Positions 1-10,463 of a stretch of 64,000 bases of DNA are shown here, piece after piece (position 1 is the first letter of the stretch; each line of letters opens with the position of its first letter). The stretch lies in assembly GCA_023105745.1 (NCBI GenBank), contig JALGQZ010000007.1, forward strand, positions 57,641,569 to 57,705,568. Direction: 5' to 3'. Position numbers and translations under genes: made by a program. This stretch comes from Austropuccinia psidii. Its lineage: Eukaryota > Basidiomycota > Pucciniomycetes > Pucciniales > Sphaerophragmiaceae. The notes beneath the pieces were generated by a model that was not told the DNA's origin, ran no database searches, and saw only the letters and a list, made by a program, of their open reading frames with translations.

Positions 1-2008
1 AGTATTATTGCATGAAGAAAAATCAGACAAAGATAAGAAAAAAAACTTACTTTGGGGTTTGAATCCCATGGGTGACAATCAGCCCAAATTCAAATTTCCT
101 CTGGAAATAGCCATCCTTCATTGGCTGGATAATCACTTCTCTCTGTTCAAGGAGTGAAGTGACCATTGGATGGTGGCCTGGGAGGTGGGGTGGACGAATC
201 AATACTCAAGGGAACCTGGATAATTGTGCAGAAGTGTTCCTGTCTGCATGTTTGGGATCCTGGGGTTCATTTGCACTTGGGGATGCTTTCATCATTTTTG
301 ACTACAAAAGAGTCCTCACAAGGGCATCTTGTGTGGGAAATACTCTGGGAATTTGACAAAGGAAAATATCCTGTGTGCTTGTCAGAAAGCTTCACAGGCA
401 TCAGTTTTCTGAGTGAATAGGATGCAGGGCATACCCTGCTTGGAGCACAAAGTGCACTACATCTAAAATAAAGACAAATCATGTTAGTATATGGATAAAA
501 AGTAATACAAACAATGAATATTAAATATAGAACATAATTAAGATAATACACAGCAGGTAGTAATAGCTGGAAACTCTGAAACAAGGGAATAAAAAATTGA
601 TTTGGTATGAAAAGTGGGGGATGAGCTCTACAAAATCTTGAGATTGGGAAGATGACACACAATGTAGATGAAAGTGGGTTTCTGGACATATTATTGGAAA
701 ATAATATAGCAAAAGGGAAGGGGAGTGGAAAGGAGGGAAGACAAAGTTGAATATGAACAAGGATATGAGGTGCGGGTGGAGCCGGTGAGAAAAAAAAGAG
801 AAGTTCATGTCAGGCAATGATGGTCTTTTATGCAATGGGATGAGTTTGAAGGCTGGTTGGGGTCATGGAAGTTCATTTGCAGCCAATTCTGTGGCTTAGA
901 AAGGAAATGCCCCTGTGAGGCAGGGAAACAAAGGGTTTCCAGCTGAGTATAACAACTTATTAAATTGTTATACTCAGTTGGATCCCCTTTTTTGTCTTAA
1001 AAAGCCACAAAATTTCCCAGGAGTTCTTTCTTGAGGCCATTGTTAAATGTGCACAGTGTCTGAAATCCACAAATTCACCATGCAGAAAAGTACATGGTGC
1101 ATTTGGTAGCAGTTCACTGCAGTGGCAGGGTGATAGAGTTTGAACAAAGGGTGGAGATGCTGTATTAAAAGTGAATACAGAATTAGCTTGGGTTGACCCA
1201 TTATGAAGGTGTGTTTTGGTGTCATAATTTAAATGCTCAGTGGCTAAACATTTGAATGGCATTAATGGGGAACTATTTCAATACAGGTCTCCCATTCTCT
1301 CCTTCAAAGCTATTGGGATACCATCTTAGTAAGCGCCCCTTCTGAGAATTTGGAACAATATCATGAGATTTCTGCCTAGCCAAGAATTTCACTCACTTTG
1401 CTCAATTGCACAGCAGTGGGATTAGCAATAAACTATTGCAAAAAACCCTTCAACCATGGAATTCCAAAATTGTTTCCCACTGAGATTTTGGAACTCCATT
1501 TGAAAATTAATACATGCTGAGCTTTCAGGTGAAAATCAGGAGAATAGCCCTGTGGAGCTTTTGGCACACCATCTAAATGTATGTACCCAATTGGAATATT
1601 GATACTCAAATGTAATATGCATGCAAGCTGAACTATTATTACACCATCCTAAATTTTAGATCAGCAGAAATTTTGATGATTACACCATTGGGGCAAGCTG
1701 TGGGGCTGAGAAAGTTCTGTAAAATAATGTAACACACAATCCTTCTGAGTCATTGACATAAATTTCTCAAATGCATACTTTTTATGAACCTCTTTTGAGA
1801 GCTCTGGCTAACTCCCAGCTCATGCTGAGGGGAGCTTATAAGGATTAGGAATGCTAATATTTATATGCAAAACATGGACTTGCTCTGGTGTCAAGGCCCA
1901 ATAAGCTATGACTTGCTCCCATGGGTTATCCATGAAGCTGAATATTGTTGTGTGGGCACATGCATTCACATGCATTGTGGAACTTTGTGGGGAAGTCTAA
2001 CAGGGAAA
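1..2008. other. Unclassified DNA, no gene seen
   Basis: No reading frame here has recognisable protein features, and I found no LTR ends, target duplications or RNA genes. Short open frames on both strands are not supported by any motif. The stretch is poor in CpG, like the rest of the window. Before element A inserted, it was continuous with 12466-12972. Confidence 0.5.
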
Positions 2009-2013
2009 GAATC
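2009..2013. repeat. Target site duplication GAATC, left copy
   Basis: GAATC directly precedes the 5' LTR of element A. The identical five bases follow its 3' LTR at 12461-12465. A 5-bp duplication is normal for Ty3/gypsy integrases. Confidence 0.9.
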
Positions 2014-4042
2014 TGTGAGCCTTTGAGATATGACCACATACCCAATAAGATCACAAGAAAGACTCAGAATAATTATAAATTTAAGATAATTATACTAAAA
2101 TTACTTAGAATAATTATACATTAAAAATAATTACTTTAAAAATACAAAAATACCATAAATTGATACAAAAATTGGTTTAACTTAAAAACCAATGAATCAA
2201 CATGTGAATTAAATTATACCATTGGATTCCCCATGGTAAAATACACATATACCATTTTTATGGCATATCTATAAAGTCAATATTTAATGAGTTATAAGGA
2301 ATGATACCTTATAAAAAACATAAATCCTTATTTATTTCAAGAACCAATCAAACAACATGTGAAATGAATTGTACCATTGGATTACCCATGAAAATTCACA
2401 CATAAAACAATTAATGAGCTAATTTCCAAAGTTAATGCTTAAGGAATTAACCTGAATATATGCACTTTTTTGGTCAGCGCATATATTCAAGGATCATAGC
2501 TAATATCTGTTAAGGTATACAAGATAGAGTGATGAGCCAAAAATAAAGTTACCACGTAATTAATGTAAGAACACAGATATAAACTTTATTTTACAAATTA
2601 TAATCAAGGTTAAAACCTATGATGAAATATTGATAAAAATCAACAGAGCTGTTGACCACTTTGTTGTGAAAGTGGTCCAAAATTAAAAAGAGTACACAGT
2701 TGGATTTTACTAGTTCATTTGTGAAGAATGATGTAATTTTTATTATTAATTTCAGGGTACAACCCCTTGAAATCATGGTTTGAAGTTTAAAATATTGAAT
2801 TTCGACAGAAAAGATGAGTTACAAGGAAAATCATCAAAATTAGAGTTTTGATGATGTAATGAAAGGCTCTTGGAAGTATAATACGGTTATTTCAGGCTAT
2901 CAGAATTTACTCTCTGAATTGCTGTAGCGTGTAAAACTTAAAAGTTATTAAAGATCAAAGTTTGAGCTTAAATTGAGTAGTTATGATCACCTACTGTAAC
3001 CTTAAATTAAGTTTAACAGTAATATGAGTGATACAATTGGTGAATACTATTAGTTTATGATTAAGGCTAATAAAATCCACGAAATTTGGGGTTCTTCCAA
3101 GCCTCTGATGTCATCAAACTTAGAGTTATAGTGATAACTCTAAATAATGGTGTAATAATGATGTAATATGGTTTGATCATGATGTAATCATCCTCAAACC
3201 TTAAAATATTAATCAATTCCAGTGGATATGATCAGTACACGTCTACTAGAAGCCTGTTGGACTCTAGGAGGGAGGTATTTACTATAAATAGAGCTCTTTT
3301 TACTCTGTTTTCGCCTCAGACGCATCAAAAACATTAAATAAATACAAACAAAAAGGTAATATCTTTATTCTTTATATATAAATCTTTTATATTATTAAAG
3401 ACCAAAGTTCATCTTTATTATAATCATCAATTTTGACGTGATTAAATCATTTGTTTAACTGTTTTTGTTAAAAATCTCTCTAAAAACTCATTTCCACATA
3501 AAAAATCAAGAATATTTGTAATTTCTCTATTTTTTATTGTAAACACAATTTGTATAAGTTGTATTTATATTATTTGGCGTAAAATATCTCAAAATTATTA
3601 TATTAAGTGTTAAAAGTAGGCCATTTCCTCTTATATTAATAATTTCCTCTTAATTATTCTTTTAATAATTCTTTAATTAATATAAATAGTATTTATATTA
3701 ATTTATAACTTTAATATTAGTAATATTATTGTTATTAATTGTTTTTTATTAATAAAAAACAATTTTTTACGCCTTTATTATTTGTTTGTAACAATAATAA
3801 AGTGCTTTTAAACATATTAATTATTTCATATTAATATATTTATTTTATTATATTATATTTTATAATATAAATTATATTATTATATTTTTATTAATAATAT
3901 AATTATTTTTACTTCATAATTATAATAATTATTTATTATTATAATTATTTTTATCTTATTTATTTCATTCATAAGGACATTCATAGTAAAATAAGTAAAA
4001 TATTAGTAATTTTTACTTATTGTTTCATAGTCAAACCTTACA
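2014..4042 (+). repeat. 5' LTR of element A
   Basis: Starts TGTGAGCC and ends ACCTTACA (TG...CA). It matches 10464-12460 along its length. U3 runs to about 3310 and holds a TATA box at 3283-3290. The R-U5 part (3311-4042) is extremely A/T-rich and contains no ATG on the sense strand although CAT is frequent. A perfect 28-bp palindrome lies at 3737-3764. Confidence 0.95.
3283..3290 (+). promoter_or_regulatory. TATA box of family A LTR
   Basis: TATAAATA in an otherwise mixed-composition stretch, conserved at 11733-11740 and, on the other strand, at 47120-47127, 52189-52196 and 60871-60878. Transcription would start roughly 25-35 bases downstream, near the CTCAGACGCATC stretch that is conserved in all copies. 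Confidence 0.7.
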
Positions 4043-4044
4043 TT

Positions 4045-4062
4045 TGGGGGCCTGGCCGTGAT
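4045..4062 (+). other. Primer-binding site (tRNA-type), element A
   Basis: TGGGGGCCTGGCCGTGAT begins two bases after the LTR. Its complement ends in CCA and would be the 3' end of a tRNA with C61 and discriminator C73, which fits tRNA-Pro. The same site follows the LTRs of C2 and D, and a two-mutation version follows B. The exact tRNA is inferred. Confidence 0.75.
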
Positions 4063-4548
4063 ATTTACTTAAAAGACCTTTTAAAAAGATTCTAATTGGG
4101 CTTATACAATAATAAATTATATTTATAATCATAAAATTATATAATAATTTTATATTTTATTGATTTTAAAAGCTATTGAGGCATTTGGAAAGCAATTGTA
4201 CTGTCTTACACATGGTTTTTCACATCCTTAGACTTGCAAGAACTTTCTTTGAGTGACTCTAGTGATTAAAAAAGATATTTTATAAATTAAAAATAATTTT
4301 TTATAATTTAATTTTATAAAGAATCATATTCATTTTTTTATTTTATTCTTTAAAAATAAAAATAGAAAAAATGTTAAAAAATATTAAAAACCAATAAAAA
4401 AAGTTATTTTTATTCATTTTTATTCATTTCTTTATTCATTTCAATTTCTTAAAGATATAAAAGCAATTTCTACGTGGAAAATTGCCATATCTTTTTAAAA
4501 AATATAACACTCCTTATAAAAAGACTTATATTTACTTGTCTTTTTTAG
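4063..4548 (+). other. Leader / ORF1 intron 1 (3' part), element A
   Basis: A/T-rich untranslated leader between the primer site and the first coding exon. It ends in a polypyrimidine run and TTTTTTAG, a good 3' splice site at 4548. The 5' splice site must lie upstream. A candidate is AAAAG|GTAATA at 3355/3356 in the LTR, with others later in U5. Removing the intron would delete the primer-binding site from the mRNA. Confidence 0.5.
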
Positions 4549-5468
4549 TGTTTGAAGATAACCCAACAGAAGACAACAAAACTCCTGTTGAGAGATTAGT
4601 TGAAGAAACTTGTCAAAGTTCTCCAACACTAGTTATCACTAAAAGAAAGAAAACTAAGAAATTAGACTTTCCAGGACCCACCATTCAAGACTCTGAAGGT
4701 GAGTACCTCTTTTATAATTGCCATAAAAAGAATTTTTATTCTGAAATAATTTTATTTTTCTTATTCCTTAAAGTATGACTACCAGAAGAGGTTCCCAATG
4801 CTCCATCCAATCAGATGGAGCTGTACTCAGAGGTAGAACTGATCCCTCAAAAGGGAAAAGAAAGGGAAATATCCCCAGTGGAACAGAATCCACACAAGGA
4901 AGTGCCTTATCCCAAAGGCAAGTCCCATAAATGCCCATGATATCTGAACCTGAATTGGAACTAAGTATGAGTAACTCAAATAGGTACAAATCACATTCAG
5001 AGGGCTCAAATAGACATCTACATGAGCCAGTACAAGCAGTATTACATAGTGTACAAGGACAAAGATTGGGAAATGCTGCCCCAAATACACCAAGGAGTAA
5101 TGAACTCCTGGAGCATCCTGAAAGAATTCCTCAAAGAGGAGGAGATAGTGAAATACTCCAATGGATGGAATCCACTGTCATACAAACCTCAAATCAAAAA
5201 AATCAAGGATTACCACGCCAAAAAGAGGGAGGCAACCAAGGAAGAAGCCCCAGTAGCTTCTACCAGCAAGCCCCAAGCCAACCCACTTCCCCAAGAAGGG
5301 AAGAAGAACAAGAAAAAGAATTGGAGGAAACCATATTCCCCAAGCTACAGGATTCCCAAAATCCAAAAAGATGCCATGGACAATGTTTTCAATATGGCCA
5401 GAACTTTGATGGAATTCAAAGACAAAGAGGAACAAAGAATGAGACAACCCCATTTCCCAAAGAAATGA
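4549..5468 (+). CDS. ORF1, spliced and overlapping gag in the +1 frame (element A)
   Basis: Proposed exons are 4549-4698, 4786-4917 and 4984-5468. Exon 1 starts with TG in phase, so an upstream exon ending in A would create the AUG. Intron 4699-4785 is GT-AG (AAG|GTGAGT...ACCAG). Intron 4918-4983 would be GC-AG (AAAG|GCAAGT...AATAG) and removes the only in-frame stops. The product is about 255 aa: an acidic start, a Lys-rich patch, a helical Trp-containing part beginning near 5022, a Pro/Lys/Ser-rich linker and a short terminal helix. It differs from C2 at only 8 of the last 148 residues, while the overlapping Gag frame differs at 22. Function is unknown. The splice sites are read from sequence only. 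Confidence 0.55.
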
Positions 5469-6412
5469 CTTTGTCTCCTGATTTTGTAAATACTTTAACA
5501 GAAATTAAAAATAGTATTTTACCTCTAAAAGAAATTAAAAATGGTTTACTATCATTACAAGAAATAAATAATAATTTATCTTCTTTAACAAAAATTGTTG
5601 TACAAAACAAGAAAGAGATTGACAACATAAAATTTATGATTGAAAATAATAAACCAAAAGTATTAATTGACAATACTCAAAAATTAATACAAGGACAACA
5701 AGAATTATACAAATATATAAGTGATATCAAAGAGAAAACTTTGACAATCAATTATGATGTGAGTATTGACAATCTTACAGAAAAATTAAACAAATTAAGT
5801 ATTTCTGTAGAAGAATTTGAAGAAAAGACTTCATCACACCAAAAATTACTTTTGGACCATGTGGAAAAAAGTGATGAAGCAAGAATGCATCTAAAAGATG
5901 ATATTCAAAGTGAAATAAGGCTTATTACTGAAAAAATGGATAAAATGAATGAGGCTAATTTAAATATGCCAAAGTTATCAACTCCATTTTCTCATATAAG
6001 AGTTCCTGTTAAAACAAAAGAGGAATTGACAAATGCTTTCATAACAGACTTGAGTCACCAAGAAAATAACCAAGTCTTAATGAAGGAAGCACCTCAGCTG
6101 AAAGAATGGCCAACATTCACAGGAGAAGGTGAATATGACCACATGTCATTTATTAAAACAATTGACATGTTACAAGAATACTATGCAATAACAGATGAAT
6201 TAATCACTGCAAGATTACATTCATTGTTTGAAAAATCTGCAAAAAGATGGTATTATGGCATAAGAAAAACAAATGGCAAAAATACCTGGTCTTGGTGCAA
6301 ACAAGAAATAATCACCAAGTGGGCAAATGATGCCTGGAGGTACAAAATAGAAAATGCATTTGAAAATTCTTTCTTTGACCCAGACAAAGATAAACCTTTA
6401 ACTGGTTCTTAA
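4775..6412 (+). pseudogene. gag: Gag N-terminal part and capsid (element A), broken
   Basis: The start ATG (4775) lies inside the proposed ORF1 intron, 8 bases before its acceptor. A TAA at 4928-4930 interrupts the frame where C2 has a Glu codon; an ATG follows at once at 4931. About 230 residues of low-complexity Gln/Ser/Pro/Glu-rich sequence (overprinted on ORF1) come first. Next is a long Lys/Asn/Ile-rich coiled coil from about 5466. The capsid-like region from about 6090 contains the [14 protein letters not shown] stretch. The frame ends at 6412 after a one-base loss (ACTTGG to ACTGG) relative to C2. Confidence 0.85.
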
Positions 6413-6435
6413 AACAAGTTGAAAGACTTAATGCA

Positions 6436-6735
6436 TTGTACCCAGAAATGTCACAAAAAATGGTGCATATGAAAATACTCAAGAAATGTGGAGGAGAGCT
6501 AGAACATGCCCTAAGAAGCAGGTGTATAGAACCAGGCTCCACAGAAGAGTACATTAATGCACTGCAAAACATAGTGACAAGAATAAAAATTGGCAGGACT
6601 TGGAAGAAATTGGACATTAAAAACCCAAATAAAACATTTATCAAAAAAGATAAATCAAAAGAATCATTCAAGCCCAGTACATCCAATAATAATGAGCAAA
6701 GAAAATGCCATAAATGTGGAGGTATTCTACACTAA
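6436..6735 (+). pseudogene. gag: Capsid C-terminus and zinc-knuckle fragment (element A)
   Basis: Continues Gag in a shifted frame after the one-base deletion near 6400. It matches C2 from [24 protein letters not shown] onward in type and order. It reaches the nucleocapsid knuckle CHKCGG, but the remaining knuckle residues (His and last Cys) are damaged: GGI is followed by LH and a TAA stop where C2 reads GHLANNC. The knuckle normally binds the genomic RNA. Confidence 0.85.
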
Positions 6736-6774
6736 GCCAATAATTGCCTAAAAAAGGCAAAAATAAATGAAATT

Positions 6775-7725
6775 GTGGAAACAGAAAACCACAATGACAA
6801 AGAGGAAGAATCTGACTCTGAAAAAGAGACAGAAGAATCAGAAACTTCTGAAATTGATGAAATCAATATAATTAATGCAGAAATTAATAATATTGATATA
6901 ATTTATGAAGTACTAGATGTCAACTCAAACTTACCACAAGTTGGAACATCTGACACAAACCTGACAAATGTGCAACATGCCAAACTGTACAAAACCAAAC
7001 CTGCAAGAGGAATGGGGTATACCGCTGGAAAATCAAGTAAAAGTATTGTCATGGTTAATAACCAAGAAGCAAAGGTGAACTTGGATACAGGAGCATATTG
7101 CACCTGTGTTGGTAAAGGTTATTTAAGTATAATTGTTCCAGACTGGCAAGAAAAACTTATACCAATCCAAGGTGTCAAATTCAGTAGTGCAAGTGAAAGC
7201 ATGATGCCCCTTGGAATAATTGACTTAACACTTATTTTCCCTCACCCTTCACAATGTGTCAGAATTAAAGTGGAATTTGTGATAATAAACAACTGTACCA
7301 GTAATCACTTTATCCTGGGAAATGACTGCTTATCAATCTATGGTATAGATATCTTTAACCAGAAGGATAGATATTTTACTATAGGAGACAATAAAAGACA
7401 AAGGTTTGGCTTCTTAAATAACAAAAAACAAATTCCAGTTATTAAGAAGGAAGAAAAGATTCCAGAAAAGGAACGTTTTATATCTGAACAACTTAAAGAG
7501 GCAGAATTCAATCAAGAATTAACAGAAAAAATGAAAGAAAAATTGATTAACCTCTTATTTAAGTACAAAGATGCCTTTGCAACTGATAAAGAGACACTAG
7601 GTGCTATAATTGGGCATGAAGTAGACATAATTCTTAATGTGGAAAAGCCTTACCCACCCTTACTGAGAAGCAAGCTTACCCAGCTAGTCCACAAGCTAAG
7701 TTCATCACAGCTATGGATGCCTTAA
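6775..7725 (+). pseudogene. pol: Aspartic protease and start of RT (element A), broken
   Basis: An acidic Glu/Ser-rich linker is followed by the retroviral-type protease with [11 protein letters not shown] around 7081-7110 and a flap-side strand FILGNDCLSIYGID. In the same frame begins the RT connection ([19 protein letters not shown]). The frame then runs into a deletion: sequence for about 74 residues of the RT fingers, present in C2 (56245-56465), is missing between roughly 7690 and 7693. The reading frame is lost there. Confidence 0.88.
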
Positions 7726-9113
7726 AGGGTTTTCATCAAAATTTCTTAACAGAAAATGCCAAAAAACTACTGAGGATAATAGTCCACTGTGGAATTTTTG
7801 AATACTTAAGAATGCCATTTGGGATAAAAAATGCACCTTCCCATTACCAAAGAATGATGAATACCATATTTCCTGAAGAATTATCAGAAGGATGGTTAAT
7901 TATCTATATTTATGATATCATAGTTTGCTCAGAAACTTGGGAAAATCACCTTACAAGACTAGAAAGAGTACTACAGAAAATAGTCCAACTGAATATGAAA
8001 ATTTCCTTGAAAAAGTGTCATTTTGCATATAGTGAATTAAAAGCACTAGGACATATTGTATCTGGACTTAGTCTAGGCATAGACAAAAATAAAGTAGCAG
8101 CAGTACTACTTAAACCAATGCCTCAAACCGAAAAAGAAATGCAATCATTTTTAGGATTTTCTGGTTACTATAGACAGCATATAAAGGACTTTGCAAAAAT
8201 TGCCAAATCCTTATATAAATTATGTGACCAACAAACAGTTTATGAAATGACTGGAGAAAGGGTCAAGGCATATGAAGAATTGAAAAATTCACTAACAAAT
8301 GCCCCATTTCTTCTATTGCCAGATTGGAAACTACCCTTCAAACTATACATTGATGCTTGTGGAGAAGGACTAGGTGCTGCACTTCACCAAACACAAATTA
8401 TCAATGATAAACCAGTGGAAGGACCAATTTGTTTCATTTCAAGGCAGATAAAGCCAACAGAAGCAAGGTATGGAGCCAGCCAAATGGAATGCTTATTCTT
8501 AGTGTGGGCTTTAGAAAAACTGCATTATTATTTGGATGGCACAGTATTTGATGTAATCACAGACTGTAATGCTGTGAAATCACTATTAAATATGAATACC
8601 CCAAATAGACATATGCTGAGATGGCAAATTGCTATCCAAGAATACAGAGGAAATATGACTATTGTTCATAAATCTGGTAATATCCATAAAAATGCAGATG
8701 GTCTTAGCAGATGGGCTCTAGCAAATACCCCTGACAATCCAGCATGGGTGCCACAAGAAGAACACCATATAGAAGGAATATGTGTTACAGATATTGGCAC
8801 AGAATTCTTTAACCAGGTTAAAGAAAGCTATAAGATAGACAAAAATTGCCATATCTTAAGCCAACTTCTAATGAAAGACTGCAAAGACCCATCACTTTCA
8901 TCAAAACTGGATGAAACATGGAAAAAGGCATATGATGAAGGAAGATTCAACCTCCTTGTTGGAATCCTTTACCATAGAACAAAACACACATGTGTTATGA
9001 CCTTAACAGATAGAACCCTGATAAACACTATTTTACATGAATGTCATGACAGTGTTGCAGCTGGACACCTTTCAGAAGATAGAACACTAGAGAGGGTGAA
9101 AACCTGCTCTTAG
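7713..9113 (+). pseudogene. pol: Reverse transcriptase palm and RNase H (element A), broken
   Basis: Begins at RT motif A ([10 protein letters not shown]) and includes the [18 protein letters not shown] motif. The catalytic YIDD is changed to YIYD at about 7905-7916, which by itself should abolish polymerase activity. RNase H follows with the expected acidic residues in [26 protein letters not shown] and [11 protein letters not shown], then the [10 protein letters not shown] end. The integrase zinc region (HECHD) starts, but a TGG to TAG change at 9111-9113 stops the frame. Confidence 0.9.
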
Positions 9114-9203
9114 TGGCCAAATTGGAAGAAAGAAGTTACAGAATACTGCCAAACCTGTGACAGATGTCAAAAGGCCAACAGATCCACAGGAAAAAAATTT
9201 GGA

Positions 9204-10157
9204 ATGATTCAAATCCAAGAACCAAAATCCCCATGGGAAATAGTTCATATGGATTGGGTAACAGCTTTACCTCCAGGAGGAGACAGGAGTTATAATTCAT
9301 GCCTAGTGTTAGTTGATAGATACAGTAAAACTCCCATTTTCTTACCATGTCATAAAGATGACACAGCTATGGACACAGCCATAATGATATGGAATAAAGT
9401 TATTAGCCATACAGGCTTATTCCAAAATATTATAAGTGACAGAGACCCAAAGTTCACTTCAGCATTATGGACAAATCTCCATAACTTATTTGGGACAAAG
9501 CTATCATTCTCAACAGCTTACCATCCCCAAGCTGATGGTTTAGCAGAAAGAATGATACAGACCTTAGAGGACATGATCAGAGGATTCTGTGCTTATGGGC
9601 TAGAATTCAAAGATTCTGATGGTTTTACCCATGAGTGGTGTACACTAATACCAGCTCTTGAACTAGCATATAATACATCAATCCATTCTTCTACTGGCAA
9701 AACACCAGCAATGCTAGAGAATGGTTGGAATCCAAGACTTCCTTATGACACCCTCAAAAAGGACTTAGTGGATATACATCCAACAGCAAGCAGCTTTAAA
9801 ATAATGCTTGACAAGGCAAGACACCAGGCAAACAGATATATGCAAGACTTTTTCAAATATGCAAAAGAAAGATGGGATAAAAGTCATAAGCCACCTGATT
9901 TCAAAATAGGAGACTTGGTTCTAGTATCAACCCTTAATTTCAATAACAGAAAAGGCCCAAAGAAATTGAAAGATTCCTTTGCAGGAAAATTTATGATAAA
10001 AGCACTTCATGGACCCAATGCTGTGCAATTGGAACTCACAGGTGAACTAGTGAACAAACACCCAACTTTCCCTGTAAGTCTAATAAAAACTTACAGTTCA
10101 AGTGACAAGGAATTATTTCCACTAAGAAAAAACCCCCACTTGAAATTCCCCCCTTGA
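9204..10157 (+). pseudogene. pol: Integrase core (element A), broken
   Basis: Same frame as the RT fragment, after the stop at 9113. The integrase catalytic triad is present: Asp in [12 protein letters not shown], Asp in ISDRDPKF, and Glu in DGLAERMIQ, with the DDE spacing expected for Ty3. A GPY-like module ([16 protein letters not shown]) follows. Near 10130 extra bases in A and C runs shift the frame. The chromodomain-like tail ([23 protein letters not shown]) continues to a TAA at about 10327. Confidence 0.9.
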
Positions 10158-10445
10158 AAGAAGGAGAAGAAAAGAAAATAGTAAAAGTCCTTAAAGAAAG
10201 AAGGACAAGAAACAAAAAAGAAAGGGAATACCTTGTAAGGTATAGAAATCCAACTCAAGAAGATGAATGGCTACTTGAGAAAGATATAACAAATGCTGAT
10301 AAACTACTAAGAAGGTTCAGACATTAAAGAAAGCCTGACAAATAGGAAAGTTAAGCATTATTGAGCTTCAAGACTAACAAAGTCTATTGAAGAGGTAGGA
10401 CAGTGGATGATACCCTAATTACACATATCAGATTGTGGTACAATC

Positions 10446-10463
10446 TTTTTTGGTGGTAGGGAA
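10446..10463 (+). other. Polypurine tract, element A
   Basis: GGTGGTAGGGAA directly abuts the 3' LTR and is preceded by a T run. The same sequence, reverse-complemented, lies at 53467-53485 in C2 and, with one change, at 48397-48415 in C1. It would prime plus-strand DNA synthesis. Confidence 0.8.

Noticed and set aside
166..835. Overlapping short open frames on both strands near the window start
   Set aside because: They contradict each other, lack domains and show no homologous copy within the window.
4482..4548. Possible upstream start of ORF1 exon 1 in the leader (TTG codon)
   Set aside because: No ATG is present in frame before a TAA at 4458, and the stretch looks like the end of an intron (polypyrimidine run plus TTTTTTAG). 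A non-AUG start is possible but less likely.
4774..4778. 3' splice site AAAG at 4773, directly before the Gag ATG in A
   Set aside because: C2 has no AG there (TTTAATT), and this junction would make ORF1 stop at once. The acceptor ACYAG at 4785 is shared by A and C2 and keeps the frame open.
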